Shown here: in pieces, positions 29,753 through 38,542 of the stretch
Layout: every line of letters starts with the position of its first letter
Numbering within the stretch: position 1 is the stretch's first letter
NCBI GenBank assembly: GCA_963843755.1
Contig: CAWJLS010000005.1
Location: 186,001 to 250,000 of the forward strand
DNA: 64,000 bases
Direction: 5' to 3'
From: CAWJLS01 sp963843755
GTDB taxonomy: Bacteria > Acidobacteriota > Thermoanaerobaculia > Multivoradales > DATKCC01
Program-made: the position numbers and the translations under genes
The notes under the pieces: model-generated
The model's database searches: none
Seen by the model: the letters and a program-made list of their open reading frames with translations, nothing else
What the model was told of the DNA's origin: nothing

Positions 29753-31603
29753 TCAGCGGCGGACGGCCACGGCCCGGCCCCGCGGCAGGCCGTCGATCGC
29801 CAGGCGGCGGCCATCGGGCCAGGCCAGCTCGAGGCGTAGATCGTCCTGGGCGCCCTGCCGGGGAGCGGGGAGCCCGAAGTGGAACCGCGGGTCGCTGATC
29901 GACAGGAACGAGGAGCCGATCACCCGGTGGCGGACCCAGCGGCGGCCGGCGAGCGCGACGGTCGCCCGCAGCGCTCCGGGCGCGTCGACCAGCAGCCAGG
30001 AGCCGCCGTCGCGGGCCGTGTCGTTGCGGAGCAGGGTCGGCGGCGCGTCGACGTTCGAGATCGCCAGGTCGAGGTCGCCGTCGCCGTCCACGTCTCCGAC
30101 CGCCAGGCCGTGGCTCGCTTCGCGCACCGCGAGCCCGGGACCGGCCTCCCCGGTGACGTCGACGAACCGCTCGCCTCGCCGCTCCAGCAGGAGGTTGGGC
30201 TGCCGGAAGGCGGAGTCGGCGCGCTGCTCCGCCTGCGGATAGATGTGGCCGTCGGCGATGAACAGATCGAGGTCGCCGTCCAGGTCGAGGTCGCTCAGGG
30301 TGGCCCCCCAGGACAGGGGGCGGAAGGTGGCGTCCCGAATCCCCAGGGGGACCGTCACGTCCTCGAACACCAGGTCGCCCAGGTTACGGTAGAGGGTCGT
30401 CGTGTCGTTCGAGAAGTTGGTCACCAGCAGGTCGACCCGGCCGTCGTCGTCGATGTCACCGGTGGCGAGCCCCATGCCGGCCTGGGCGTTGCCCTCCCGG
30501 TCGAGGGCCGCGCCGCTCCACAGTCCGACCTCCTTGAAGCGGGGCGCCCGGGGACCGTTCCCGTCGCCCTCGCCGCCCGTGCCGCTGACGTTCTCGTAGA
30601 GGTAGTTGGGGTTCGAGTCGTTGGCGACGTAGAGATCGAGATCGAGGTCGTCGTCCAGGTCGAGCGCTTCGACGCCGAAGCTGTAGAACAGGCCGCGGTC
30701 GGTCAACCCGGCCGCGGCGGTCGCCTCCCGGAACACGATCGTCCCGGGCGGCGTCCCCGGCGCGCCGGTCCGGTTCTCCCAGAAATGGTTGGCCAGGCCC
30801 TCGAGGCCGAACGGCCCCATCATCACCTTCATCCCCTCCCAGGTGAGCTGGGGCTCGGCGTGGAGCACCTCGTCGAGGGTGCAGTCGATGTAGGCGCCCA
30901 GGAAGAGGTCGTCGTCGCCGTCGCCGTCGGCGTCGAACAGCGCCGCCCCGGTCGACCAGCCGTCGATGCTCGGCGCGCCGGCGACCCGCTCGAACGACCC
31001 GTCGCCCCGGTTGCGATAGAGCACGTCCGGGCCGAAGTTCGACAAGAAGAGGTCGATCCAGCCGTCGCCGTCCACGTCGCCGGCGGCGATGCCGGTCCCC
31101 CAGCCGTCCCAGCCGAGCCCGGCGCGGTCGGTGACGTCGTCGAACGTGCCGTCACCCCGGTTGCGGTAGAGCCGGTCGCGACCGCGCTCCGCCACCTCCT
31201 GGTTCTCGAGACGCCAGCCGTTGACCAGGTAGAGGTCGAGGTCGCCGTCGCCGTCGTAGTCGACCAGGCCCAGGCCGGTGCCGCCGGACTCGAGGATGTG
31301 AGGCTTGGCCTCACTGCCGCACCAGGTCGGCACGGTCAGCCCGGCCTCTCGGGCGACGTCGACGAACCGGAGCCGCGTGGACGAGGTCGTGGCGGCCGGC
31401 GGGGCGTCAGGCGCACGCTGCACGCCGCCGGCGGCCGCCGGGGCCGCGACCAGCAGCACGCACCCGGCGACCAGGCCGACGACCAGACCGGCGGCCGGGC
31501 CGGCGAGAGCCCGGACAGGGTCGACGATGGCCGGGGCGGCGGCCTGCGCCGTGCGCGGCGCCGAGCCCGGGACCGCCGGCTCCGTCGGTGCGGCCCGGAT
31601 CAC
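29753..31603 (-). CDS. FG-GAP/VCBS repeat protein with ASPIC/UnbV domain (CRTAC1-like)
   Basis: 616 residues from GTG 31603, which overlaps the stop of the gene at 31600 (GTGA). After a signal/anchor segment (GLVVGLVAGCVLLVAAPAAA) come about seven integrin-like repeats, each with a calcium-binding D-x-D-x-D loop: DYDGDGDLDL, DVDGDGWIDL, DADGDGDDDL, DLDDDLDLDL, DIDDDGRVDL, DLDLDGDLDL and DVDGDGDLDL. They form a predicted beta propeller. The C terminus has the ASPIC/UnbV domain (HRVIGSSFLSISDPRFHFG). Probably a secreted calcium-dependent binding protein. Confidence 0.85.
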   Translation of the reverse strand: MIRAAPTEPAVPGSAPRTAQAAAPAIVDPVRALAGPAAGLVVGLVAGCVLLVAAPAAAGGVQRAPDAPPAATTSSTRLRFVDVAREAGLTVPTWCGSEAKPHILESGGTGLGLVDYDGDGDLDLYLVNGWRLENQEVAERGRDRLYRNRGDGTFDDVTDRAGLGWDGWGTGIAAGDVDGDGWIDLFLSNFGPDVLYRNRGDGSFERVAGAPSIDGWSTGAALFDADGDGDDDLFLGAYIDCTLDEVLHAEPQLTWEGMKVMMGPFGLEGLANHFWENRTGAPGTPPGTIVFREATAAAGLTDRGLFYSFGVEALDLDDDLDLDLYVANDSNPNYLYENVSGTGGEGDGNGPRAPRFKEVGLWSGAALDREGNAQAGMGLATGDIDDDGRVDLLVTNFSNDTTTLYRNLGDLVFEDVTVPLGIRDATFRPLSWGATLSDLDLDGDLDLFIADGHIYPQAEQRADSAFRQPNLLLERRGERFVDVTGEAGPGLAVREASHGLAVGDVDGDGDLDLAISNVDAPPTLLRNDTARDGGSWLLVDAPGALRATVALAGRRWVRHRVIGSSFLSISDPRFHFGLPAPRQGAQDDLRLELAWPDGRRLAIDGLPRGRAVAVRR

Positions 31604-32106
31604 TCCGCGAGCAGACCCTTGGCCGTGTCCGCGAAGCTCTTCCAAGCCTCCTGGCGGGCGCCGTCGTCCTTCGCGGTGCGCAGCGACGCGGCGGCCGCGA
31701 GCAGCTTCTCCTTCGCCTCGCGGGTGACGATCACGTAGCCCGGCTCGTAGATGCCCGCATCCTCCTCGGCCTGGGAGTGGTGGTGGTGCCCGCCTTCCAG
31801 CAGACGCTTGCGGATGCCGGCGACGGCGTTGTCGCCCTCGTTGGCGAACAGAGCCATCTGGGCCGCCGCGTCGCCGTACTCCTCGGCTTTCATCGCGGCC
31901 TTGGCGGCGTGCAGGTGGTACTCGAGGATGGTGCGGACGAAGTCGGTCTCCGCATGGCGCAGGCCGAGGATCGACGTGGCCAGCGCGTCGTAGGCGGAGA
32001 CCATGCTGGCGGGGGTTTCTTGGGCATTGGCGGGGGCCGCGGCCACGGTGGCCAGGCCGGTCACCAGGAATGCCACGAGTGCAGGGACGAGCATCGAACG
32101 CCTCAT
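31600..32106 (-). CDS. Exported helical protein coupled to the FG-GAP gene
   Basis: 168 residues. ATG 32106 follows AAGGAGGAACG; the signal peptide ends at AAAPANA-QETP. The mature chain is all-helical, with HAETDFVRTILEYHLHAAKAA and a His-rich run GGHHHHSQAEEDAG at about 105-118. It resembles a four-helix bundle that could bind metal; there is no CxxCH. No family recognised. Its stop overlaps the GTG of the FG-GAP gene, so the two are translationally coupled and likely work together. Confidence 0.72.
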   Translation of the reverse strand: MRRSMLVPALVAFLVTGLATVAAAPANAQETPASMVSAYDALATSILGLRHAETDFVRTILEYHLHAAKAAMKAEEYGDAAAQMALFANEGDNAVAGIRKRLLEGGHHHHSQAEEDAGIYEPGYVIVTREAKEKLLAAAASLRTAKDDGARQEAWKSFADTAKGLLAE

Positions 32107-32348
32107 CGTTCCTCCTTGCGGGATGAACCATCCCGAGGTCGTGTCGGCCGGTCGCGCCGGGGTTGCCAGCGCGAACGGTCTGATGTGCTTCGGACGGCGC
32201 AGAGCAGGTTAGCAGCTCCTCGAACAGAAGGCACTGCACCGATGGGTGGGGAGCGGTCCGTGTCGTTCGCGTCTCGCCGAGCGCCTTCTGATGCACTTGA
32301 GCAGAGAGTAAACACCAGTCAACTTCTCTACGCTGAAAGGACCCTCCG

Positions 32349-32669
32349 ATGAACAAGCTCGTCACGACTCTCGGTTCGATGGCTCCGGTGGCGCTCGCCG
32401 CTCTCTTCGTCGTGCTCCTGCTGCCCATGGCCGCCTCGCAGGCTCCGGTCACCCATGCCACGCATGTCACGCAGGCTACGTCCGGGGCGGACCCGGTGGC
32501 GCAGGCTCCGATCATCGCGATCGCGGGATGGAGCGCTCCGAGCCTCCTCCAGCCGATCGCCGCCGGCATGCCGGTCTGTGACGACGCGGCCTGCAACGAG
32601 TCCTGCCTCGACCAGTACGGCGGCGGGCTCGGGTTCTGCCGCGGCAACCACTGCGTCTGCGGGATCTAG
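32349..32669 (+). CDS. Exported defensin-like (CS-alpha-beta) peptide precursor
   Basis: 106 residues. ATG 32349 is preceded by GAAAGGA. A hydrophobic signal (VALAALFVVLLLPMAASQA) is followed by a roughly 42-residue Ala/Thr/Pro-rich pro-region. A compact C-terminal module then has six cysteines: C77, C82, C86, C97, C102, C104. The spacing C-x4-C-x3-C-x10-C-x4-C-x-C, with G-F-C at the fourth cysteine, is the CS-alpha-beta signature of invertebrate and fungal defensins (CxxxC helix, GxC and CxC strands). Its stop overlaps that of glycerate kinase. Antimicrobial or toxin-like activity is inferred, not shown. Confidence 0.7.
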   Translation: MNKLVTTLGSMAPVALAALFVVLLLPMAASQAPVTHATHVTQATSGADPVAQAPIIAIAGWSAPSLLQPIAAGMPVCDDAACNESCLDQYGGGLGFCRGNHCVCGI

Positions 32670-34066
32670 CGGCGGACCAAGACCAGCAAGAGGTCCATGA
32701 CGTTGGTCCCGGTGGGGCCGAGCGCGATCAGGTCGCCGAGGGCGGCGAAGAAGGGGTGAGCGTCGTTCTCGGCGAGGGCTCGGCGGGCGTCGAGGCCCCG
32801 CTCGCGGGCCCTCTGCAGGGTGCTCTCGGTGGCGATCGCCCCGGCCGCATCGGTGGGCCCGTCGACGCCGTCCGTGCCGACGGCGGCGACGACGATCCGG
32901 TCCGCTCCGCCGCCGGCGGCGTAGCCCGGTGAGCCGAGGAGCTCGTCCAGCGCCACGGCCGCCCCGAGGGCGAGCTCCTGGTTGCGCCCGCCTCGTCCCG
33001 GTCCGGTGACCGTGACGGTCGTCTCACCCCCTGCGACGACGCAGGCGGGTGCTCCCACAGGCATGCCGGAGGTGACGATCTCGGCGGCGATGCCGGCCAG
33101 GACGCGCCCGACCTCCCGGGCCTCGCCGGTGATCCGGGTCGAAAGCAGCAGGGTGCGGTAGCCCAGGCGCTCGGCCTCGTCCCGGGCGGCCTCGACGGCA
33201 AGGCGGTTGTCGCCGACCACGTGGGTCGTGACCGAGGCGAAGGCCGGATCGCCGGGGCCGAGGGAGTCGTCGATCTCTCCCGCGCAGCCTCGGACGAGGT
33301 GCCGCCGGACAGCCTCGGGGACCCGGGCCGTGAGGCCGAGGTCGTCCAGCACCCGCAGCGCGTCGGCCGAGATGGTCGGGTCGGGGGTGACCGGACCGGA
33401 GGCGATGACGTCGAGGGGATCGCCGACGACGTCCGAGAGCACCAGGGCGAGGGTGCGGGCGGGGTGGGCGGCGAGCGCCAAGCGGCCGCCCTTGATCTCG
33501 TCCAGGTGCTTGCGGACGGTGTTGAGCTGACGGATGTCGGCGCCGGCTTCGAGCAGGGCCGCGGTCGTCGCCCGGACGGCCTCCAGGGGGATGTCGTCAG
33601 GCGGCAGGGTCAGCAGGGCGGAGCCGCCGCCCGAAACGAGGACCAGGAGCAGGTCGCCCTCGCCCAGCGACCTCGCCAGGTCCCGGATCGCCCGGGCGCC
33701 GGCGACCCCTTCCGCCGATGGGACCGGGTGGCCGCCGCGGACGATTCGAAAGCGCTCGGGGAGGCCGAGGTCGGGAGGGCTGGGGTCGGGGAGCCCGGAG
33801 TCGTGGAGCACGGGGTGGGAGTGGCCGTCCTCCGCGGGGACGAGGACGACCCCGCCGAGCAGTCGATTGCCCAGGGCGGCGACCGCGCCGCGGGCCATGG
33901 CGCCGGCAGCCTTGCCGAAGGCGGCGAGGTGGATCGAGCGGGCTCGACCAAGGGCCTGGTCGAAGGCCGCGAGGCGCCCCTCCAGCCAGCTCCGCACCAG
34001 CCGCTCGGGCTCGACGGCGGCGATCGCCGCGTGGATCGAGGCGAGGGCGTCCTGCCGCAAGCTCAT
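32666..34066 (-). CDS. gckA: Glycerate 2-kinase (MOFRL family)
   Basis: A 466-residue glycerate kinase of the DUF4147/MOFRL type, making 2-phosphoglycerate from D-glycerate with ATP. It shows VRGGHPVPSAEGVAGARAI, LLLVLVSGGGSALLTLPP, LNTVRKHLDEIKGGRLA and LALVLSDVVGDPLDVIASGP. The C-terminal MOFRL part has GGETTVTVTGPGRGGRNQE and VGTDGVDGPTDAAGA. It lies 16 bases after the hydroxypyruvate reductase gene, giving consecutive steps of one pathway. Confidence 0.92.
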   Translation of the reverse strand: MSLRQDALASIHAAIAAVEPERLVRSWLEGRLAAFDQALGRARSIHLAAFGKAAGAMARGAVAALGNRLLGGVVLVPAEDGHSHPVLHDSGLPDPSPPDLGLPERFRIVRGGHPVPSAEGVAGARAIRDLARSLGEGDLLLVLVSGGGSALLTLPPDDIPLEAVRATTAALLEAGADIRQLNTVRKHLDEIKGGRLALAAHPARTLALVLSDVVGDPLDVIASGPVTPDPTISADALRVLDDLGLTARVPEAVRRHLVRGCAGEIDDSLGPGDPAFASVTTHVVGDNRLAVEAARDEAERLGYRTLLLSTRITGEAREVGRVLAGIAAEIVTSGMPVGAPACVVAGGETTVTVTGPGRGGRNQELALGAAVALDELLGSPGYAAGGGADRIVVAAVGTDGVDGPTDAAGAIATESTLQRARERGLDARRALAENDAHPFFAALGDLIALGPTGTNVMDLLLVLVRR

Positions 34067-34082
34067 GATCCGATCCGCTCGA

Positions 34083-35165
34083 TCACGTCGACTTCGCGAT
34101 CCGTGCGCGGTAGGCGTCGGTGTCGTAGACCGCGGGGTTGACGCAGTCGGGTGCCCGTTCGCCGCGGAGGTGGGCCAGGGCGTTGGTGGCGGCCATGCTC
34201 GCCATCAGGTCGCGGGTGTCGCGGCTGGCGCTGCCGATGTGAGGGACCAGGAGCGTCGGCGGCCCTCCGTCGCGCTCGGCGCAGGCGGCGAGCCCGGGCG
34301 CCAGCTCCGGCTCGTCTTCGAACACGTCGAGGGCGGCGCCGCCGATCGTGCCCGATTCGAGTGCCTCGACCAGGGCGGCCTCGTCGACCACCGGCCCCCG
34401 GGAGACGTTGATCAGGCAGGCGGTCGGCTTCATCGTCGCCAGCTCGGCGGCGCCGATCAGGTGACGGGTGTCTTCGGTCAGGGCGGGGTGGAGCGAGACG
34501 AAGTCGCTCCGTGCGAGCAGCTCGTCGAGCTCGGCCCAGGTGGCGATCTCGTCGTCCTCGACGCCTGCCCGGTCCAGCGGGTCGTAGGCCAGCACGTCCA
34601 TCTGGAAGCCGAGCGATCGCCTGGCCACCGCCCGGCCGATGCGGCCGTAGCCGACGATCCCGAGGATCTTCCTGCGCCCGGAGCCGCCGGGCGAGACGTC
34701 GTGGCCCAGGAGCAGGTTCGGGCCCCAGAGCTTGTAACGTCCGCCGAGGAGGTAGCGCTCGGCCTCCGGGATGCGCCGGGCGACGGCCAGGAGCAGCGCC
34801 CAGGTGAGGTCGGCGGTGGTCTCGGTGAGCACGCCCGGGGTGTTGGTGACCGGCAGGCCGAGCGCGGTGGCGGCCTGGACGTCGATGTTGTCGTAGCCGA
34901 CCGCCATCTGGGAGACGCCCCGGAGCGCCGGGTTGGCCGCCAGGATCTCCCGGTCGATCGGCTCGGTGAGCTGGGAGAGCAGCACGTCCGCCCGCCGGGC
35001 GGCGTCGAGCATCTGCGGGCGGGTCAGGCCCCGGTCTTCGACGGTCTGGACCACCTCGATCCGGAACGGCACGCCGTCCGCTGGGGCCGCCTCCAGCAGC
35101 TCCATGCCGGCCTGGGGGATGCGGCGGGTGACGACGATCAGGCCGGTGTCGCCCGAACGGCTCAT
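34083..35165 (-). CDS. D-2-hydroxyacid dehydrogenase (glyoxylate/hydroxypyruvate reductase)
   Basis: 360 residues from ATG 35165, overlapping the DsbD stop (ATGA). Family marks: VSQMAVGYDNIDVQAA, TPGVLTETTADLTWALLL, the Rossmann motif GIVGYGRIGRAVARR, LINVSRGPVVDEAALV and a catalytic His in LVPHIGSASRDTRDLM. It most likely reduces hydroxypyruvate or glyoxylate to D-glycerate or glycolate, feeding the kinase downstream. Confidence 0.9.
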   Translation of the reverse strand: MSRSGDTGLIVVTRRIPQAGMELLEAAPADGVPFRIEVVQTVEDRGLTRPQMLDAARRADVLLSQLTEPIDREILAANPALRGVSQMAVGYDNIDVQAATALGLPVTNTPGVLTETTADLTWALLLAVARRIPEAERYLLGGRYKLWGPNLLLGHDVSPGGSGRRKILGIVGYGRIGRAVARRSLGFQMDVLAYDPLDRAGVEDDEIATWAELDELLARSDFVSLHPALTEDTRHLIGAAELATMKPTACLINVSRGPVVDEAALVEALESGTIGGAALDVFEDEPELAPGLAACAERDGGPPTLLVPHIGSASRDTRDLMASMAATNALAHLRGERAPDCVNPAVYDTDAYRARIAKST

Positions 35166-37114
35166 CCGCCGCTGGCGCTGGCGCCGGCGGCCGACTGCTC
35201 CACCAGCTCGACCAGCTTGTCCTGACTGATCAGCTCGCTGAAGACGTGGGGCTCGCCGCCCGGCCGGTAGAGCATGTAGAACGGGATGCCGAACCGGCCG
35301 TGGTCCTCGAGGAACGCCGCGATGGTGTCGTTGCGGTTGGTCCAGTCCGCCTTCATCGGCACCACCTGGTGGCGTGCGAACGCCTCGGCCACCGGCTCGG
35401 TCTCGAGCACCAGCCGCTCGTTGACCTTGCAGGTGAAGCACCAGTCGGCGGTGACGTCGACGAACACCAGCCGGCCGTCCCGTGCCAGCGATTCCGCCTG
35501 ATCGCGGTCGAACCGGACCCAGTCGATCAGCCCCTGCGCCGGCCCTTCCAGCCGGTCGGTGCCGGCTCCCCGGGCGGCCTGGGCCTGCCAGCCGATGGCG
35601 ATGGCCCCGACGGCCACGGCGACCACGGCGAGGTCGGCGAGCCGTTGGAGGACGGCGCCCGAGAGCGCCCGCTGGCGGAGCCAGACCAGGAAGGCGATGC
35701 CGAGCAGGGAGAGCTCGATCCAGGCCCGTGCCTCCCGGCTCACCTGGCTCGCCAGCACGTAGAGCAGCCAGACCGCCGCGGCCGCCAGCAGGAAGCCCAT
35801 GATCTTGCGCAGGGTGTCCATCCAGGCCCCCGGCTTGGGCAACGCCCCGGCCAGCCGCGGCGCCGCGGCGAGCGCCAGGTAGGGCAGGGCCATGCCGGTG
35901 CCGACGGCGGTGAAGATGGCGAAGATGACGCCCGCGGGCTGGCTCAGGCCGAAGGCGATCGCGGTGCCCAGGAACGGTGCCGAGCAGGGCGTCGCCATGA
36001 GCGTGGCGAAGAGCCCCGAGACCAGGTGCCCGGCCACGCCCTCGCGCGGTCCGGTGCCGGCCGCCCGGGCGATGAGCTGGGGCAGCGGGATCTCGAACAG
36101 GCCCCACAGGTTGAGGCAGAAGAGCAGCACCACGACCAGCAAGAAGATGACGAACACCGGGTTCTGGAACTGAACGCCCCAGCCGATCGCGGCGCCGGCC
36201 GCCCGGGCCGCCACGGCGGCGCCGGCGAGGGCCCAGAAGGAGAGCAGGATCCCGGCGGCGGTGGCGAGGGCGCCGCTGACCACCGCCGAGCGCCCTTGCC
36301 CGGCGCTCTTGACCAGTCCGAAGACCTTGAGCGAGAGGACCGGCAGCACACACGGCATGGCGTTCAGGATCAGGCCGCCGAGGACGCCCAGGGCGAGCAT
36401 GGCGAGGAGGCTCTGGCCGGCCGCCGGTCCGCCTGGTGTGGCCGGGGCAGTCGCCGTCTCACCGGTCTCGTCTGCCTCGCCCGGCTCGCCCGTCTGGTCA
36501 GCAGGCGCTCCGGTCGCTGCGGCCGCCTCGCCCGAGCCGCTGGGCGCGTTGCGGAACAGCTCCTCGTTCACCGGCTCACCCTGACCGCCGACGGTCAGGG
36601 TGACGGTGTCGGTGACCGAGGTCGGCGGCAGGCACTGGCGATCGTTGCAGGCCTGGAAGTGGAGCGTCGCTTGCACCGGCACCGCGGCGGCAGTGGTCCC
36701 TTCGGGTACCGACAGGTCGACCCGCAGGACCACCGTGCCGTCGTAGACCGCCAGCGGCTCGTCCTGGAAGGCGAAGCTCTTGAGCTCGTGGGGCGGGTAG
36801 GCGACCTCGGCCGCCGGCCAGCCGTCGGGGAGCGTGACCTCCAGGTCGGTCGGGATCAGCCACGGAAAGGTGGGGGTGTGGCTGTTCATGTGCCAGCCTT
36901 CGTCCACCGTCACGCGGGCGGCGACCGCGGCGCCCTCTCCGGGTACGTAGGAGGTGCGGTCGGCGGCCAGAGACATGCTCGCCTTCGGCGGACCGCCGAA
37001 CCCCTGACCCAGGGCCGGCCCGGCGGTCGCCGCGAAGGTGATCAGCAGGAGCGCCGCCGCCACGAGGGTCGGGGGCAGCGAGCGGAGCGCACGGAGACAG
37101 AGCGGTCGGAGCAT
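35162..37114 (-). CDS. dsbD: Thiol:disulfide interchange protein DsbD
   Basis: 650 residues from ATG 37114. The signal peptide is followed by an N-terminal DsbD-alpha domain with its redox pair in FQACNDRQCLPP. An eight-helix DsbD-beta membrane domain has AMPCVLPVLSLKVFG and ATPCSAPFLGTAIAFG. A C-terminal thioredoxin domain carries DVTADWCFTCKVNERLV. It passes electrons from cytoplasmic thioredoxin to the periplasm. Sharing a coupled operon with glycerate metabolism is unusual. Disulfide isomerisation fits the several Cys-rich exported proteins nearby. Confidence 0.93.
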   Translation of the reverse strand: MLRPLCLRALRSLPPTLVAAALLLITFAATAGPALGQGFGGPPKASMSLAADRTSYVPGEGAAVAARVTVDEGWHMNSHTPTFPWLIPTDLEVTLPDGWPAAEVAYPPHELKSFAFQDEPLAVYDGTVVLRVDLSVPEGTTAAAVPVQATLHFQACNDRQCLPPTSVTDTVTLTVGGQGEPVNEELFRNAPSGSGEAAAATGAPADQTGEPGEADETGETATAPATPGGPAAGQSLLAMLALGVLGGLILNAMPCVLPVLSLKVFGLVKSAGQGRSAVVSGALATAAGILLSFWALAGAAVAARAAGAAIGWGVQFQNPVFVIFLLVVVLLFCLNLWGLFEIPLPQLIARAAGTGPREGVAGHLVSGLFATLMATPCSAPFLGTAIAFGLSQPAGVIFAIFTAVGTGMALPYLALAAAPRLAGALPKPGAWMDTLRKIMGFLLAAAAVWLLYVLASQVSREARAWIELSLLGIAFLVWLRQRALSGAVLQRLADLAVVAVAVGAIAIGWQAQAARGAGTDRLEGPAQGLIDWVRFDRDQAESLARDGRLVFVDVTADWCFTCKVNERLVLETEPVAEAFARHQVVPMKADWTNRNDTIAAFLEDHGRFGIPFYMLYRPGGEPHVFSELISQDKLVELVEQSAAGASASGG

Positions 37115-37546
37115 GGTGGACTCTTCGGGTCGGGGGAGCGCGATCAACTGTCTGAGCGGCTGGTCTGGGAGGCTGGGGCGGTTCGGGTGGAGCACGCCTC
37201 GTCGGCGCTTCAGCTCGGTCGATGGCGCTGGTCGAGGGCGTCGGTCCGGAGCGCCCGGGAGCGCCCCGGAGCGCCATGACTCGCAACACGCTGGAAGGCG
37301 CCGGGATTCCTCTCCTCCACGCCCTCGCCTCGACAGCCCGCCGCGGCGCGAGTCTCGGTTCGTCGTGCTCCGGCGAGCCCGGTGCGAGGGCGCAGACAAC
37401 TTCCCGATCGACAGGCGTTTGACACCTTGGAGAGCACCCTGCTACCGTTTTGCTTACTTCTGAGCCGTATCAGTTTGTTCAGGAGTCGCTCAAAGTTTCT
37501 GGACCGCCGCGGAGGATCGATCCCTCTCGGCGGAAGGAGATCGACG
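37115..37546. other. 432-base divergent gap
   Basis: It contains the matrixin promoter (37419-37448) and the upstream region of dsbD. A long open frame on the minus strand up to 37399 is an upstream extension of dsbD without homology. Nothing else is seen. Confidence 0.5.
37419..37448 (+). promoter_or_regulatory. Promoter TTGACA-N18-TACCGT
   Basis: A perfect -35 TTGACA (37419-37424) and a TANNNT-type -10, TACCGT (37443-37448), lie about 100 bases before ATG 37547. It supports TANNNT as the -10 pattern of this genome. Confidence 0.6.
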
Positions 37547-38398
37547 ATGACCACCAACGGTCCGCGTGCTCACATGCTGCTCCTCGCCACCCTCGTCGCC
37601 CTGGGGGCTGCCCTGCTGTTGCCGGCGAGCACGGTCGCCCAGGAGGGCGATCCGGAGACGTTGACCATCATGCTGTCGTCGAACGACGGTCTCCGCGCCC
37701 AGGGGATGGACTACATCGTCCAGCAGATCGACTACTTCCGTGCCGACGGCAGTCGCGCCTCGGCCCGGCTCTACCCCAAGGACTACGGCTGGATCGCCGA
37801 CGACAGCCGCCGCCGGGCCGACGGCTCGAATCTGGACGTCATGTTCGACGAGAGCAACGGCTCGGTCGGGTCGCTGGCCGCGAAGGCGATCGGTCAGGCG
37901 GTCGACCGGGCGAGCGCGACCTGGAGCGCGGATGACTGCCTGGCGAAGATGCCGCTGGTCAAGGTGGACGACACCGGTGGCGATGTGACGGTCCTCGACG
38001 ACCTGCTCGATGGCGGCACCCTCGGCGATCCCTTCGCCGCCGACATCGTGGTGGGGGGCTTCTCCAAGGGTCTCGACGCGATCTTCAGCCCCGAGACTCT
38101 GGCGTTCTCGGTCACCTTCATCTTCGTCGACGGCAACGGCAAGCCGACCGATGTCGACGAGGACGGCCGCCTGGACACGGCCCACAACGAGATCTACTTC
38201 AACCCGGACTTCGACTGGACCCTCGACCCCACGGCCGGCGGCTTCGACATCGAGACCACCGTGCTCCACGAGCTCGGCCACTCCATCGGTCTCGGGCACT
38301 TCGGCACGCCGCCGGTGAGCGTGATGAATCCGGTCTATGGTGGCGTCCGGCGCGAGCTCTCCCCGATCGATCACGCGGCGCTCTGCGTGCTGTACTGA
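37547..38398 (+). CDS. Secreted matrixin-type zinc metalloprotease
   Basis: 283 residues. ATG 37547 follows GGAAGGAGA; the signal peptide ends at LLPASTVAQEG. The zinc motif HELGHSIGLGH (241-251) and the Met-turn SVMNP (about 258-262) identify an M10/matrixin-like metzincin. There is no cysteine-switch propeptide of the PRCGxPD type. A long N-terminal domain (about 30-180) with SADDCLAK is of unknown fold. Probably an extracellular or periplasmic protease. Confidence 0.85.
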   Translation: MTTNGPRAHMLLLATLVALGAALLLPASTVAQEGDPETLTIMLSSNDGLRAQGMDYIVQQIDYFRADGSRASARLYPKDYGWIADDSRRRADGSNLDVMFDESNGSVGSLAAKAIGQAVDRASATWSADDCLAKMPLVKVDDTGGDVTVLDDLLDGGTLGDPFAADIVVGGFSKGLDAIFSPETLAFSVTFIFVDGNGKPTDVDEDGRLDTAHNEIYFNPDFDWTLDPTAGGFDIETTVLHELGHSIGLGHFGTPPVSVMNPVYGGVRRELSPIDHAALCVLY

Positions 38399-38445
38399 GT
38401 CCGGTCCTCCCGACAATCCCCCGGCCCCCTTCCGGCCTTCAAAGA

Positions 38446-38464
38446 GCGGAGGGGGCGCCTCCGC
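38446..38464 (+). terminator. Hairpin after the matrixin gene
   Basis: GCGGAGG and CCTCCGC form a perfect 7-base stem with a 5-base loop, 47 bases after the stop; no T tract follows. Confidence 0.35.
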
Positions 38465-38527
38465 CCGGCGCGCTGGCGACATGACGTCCCCGCCCGGCGG
38501 CGTGGCGCGACCTCTGGCGGCGAATGT

Positions 38528-38533
38528 TACGAT
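38528..38533 (+). promoter_or_regulatory. -10 box TACGAT, leaderless aminotransferase mRNA
   Basis: TACGAT ends 9 bases before ATG 38543 and no Shine-Dalgarno is present. The kynA gene has the same hexamer at nearly the same distance. Confidence 0.45.
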
Positions 38534-38542
38534 CCGCCCGCA

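Noticed and set aside
31604..32647. Minus-strand extension of the FG-GAP gene to 964 residues
   Set aside because: It runs through the whole coupled upstream gene in another frame and has no recognisable sequence; GTG 31603 with its stop-start overlap explains the start.
37115..37399. Upstream extension of dsbD
   Set aside because: No homology; ATG 37114 gives the signal peptide and normal family length, and the region contains the divergent promoter.
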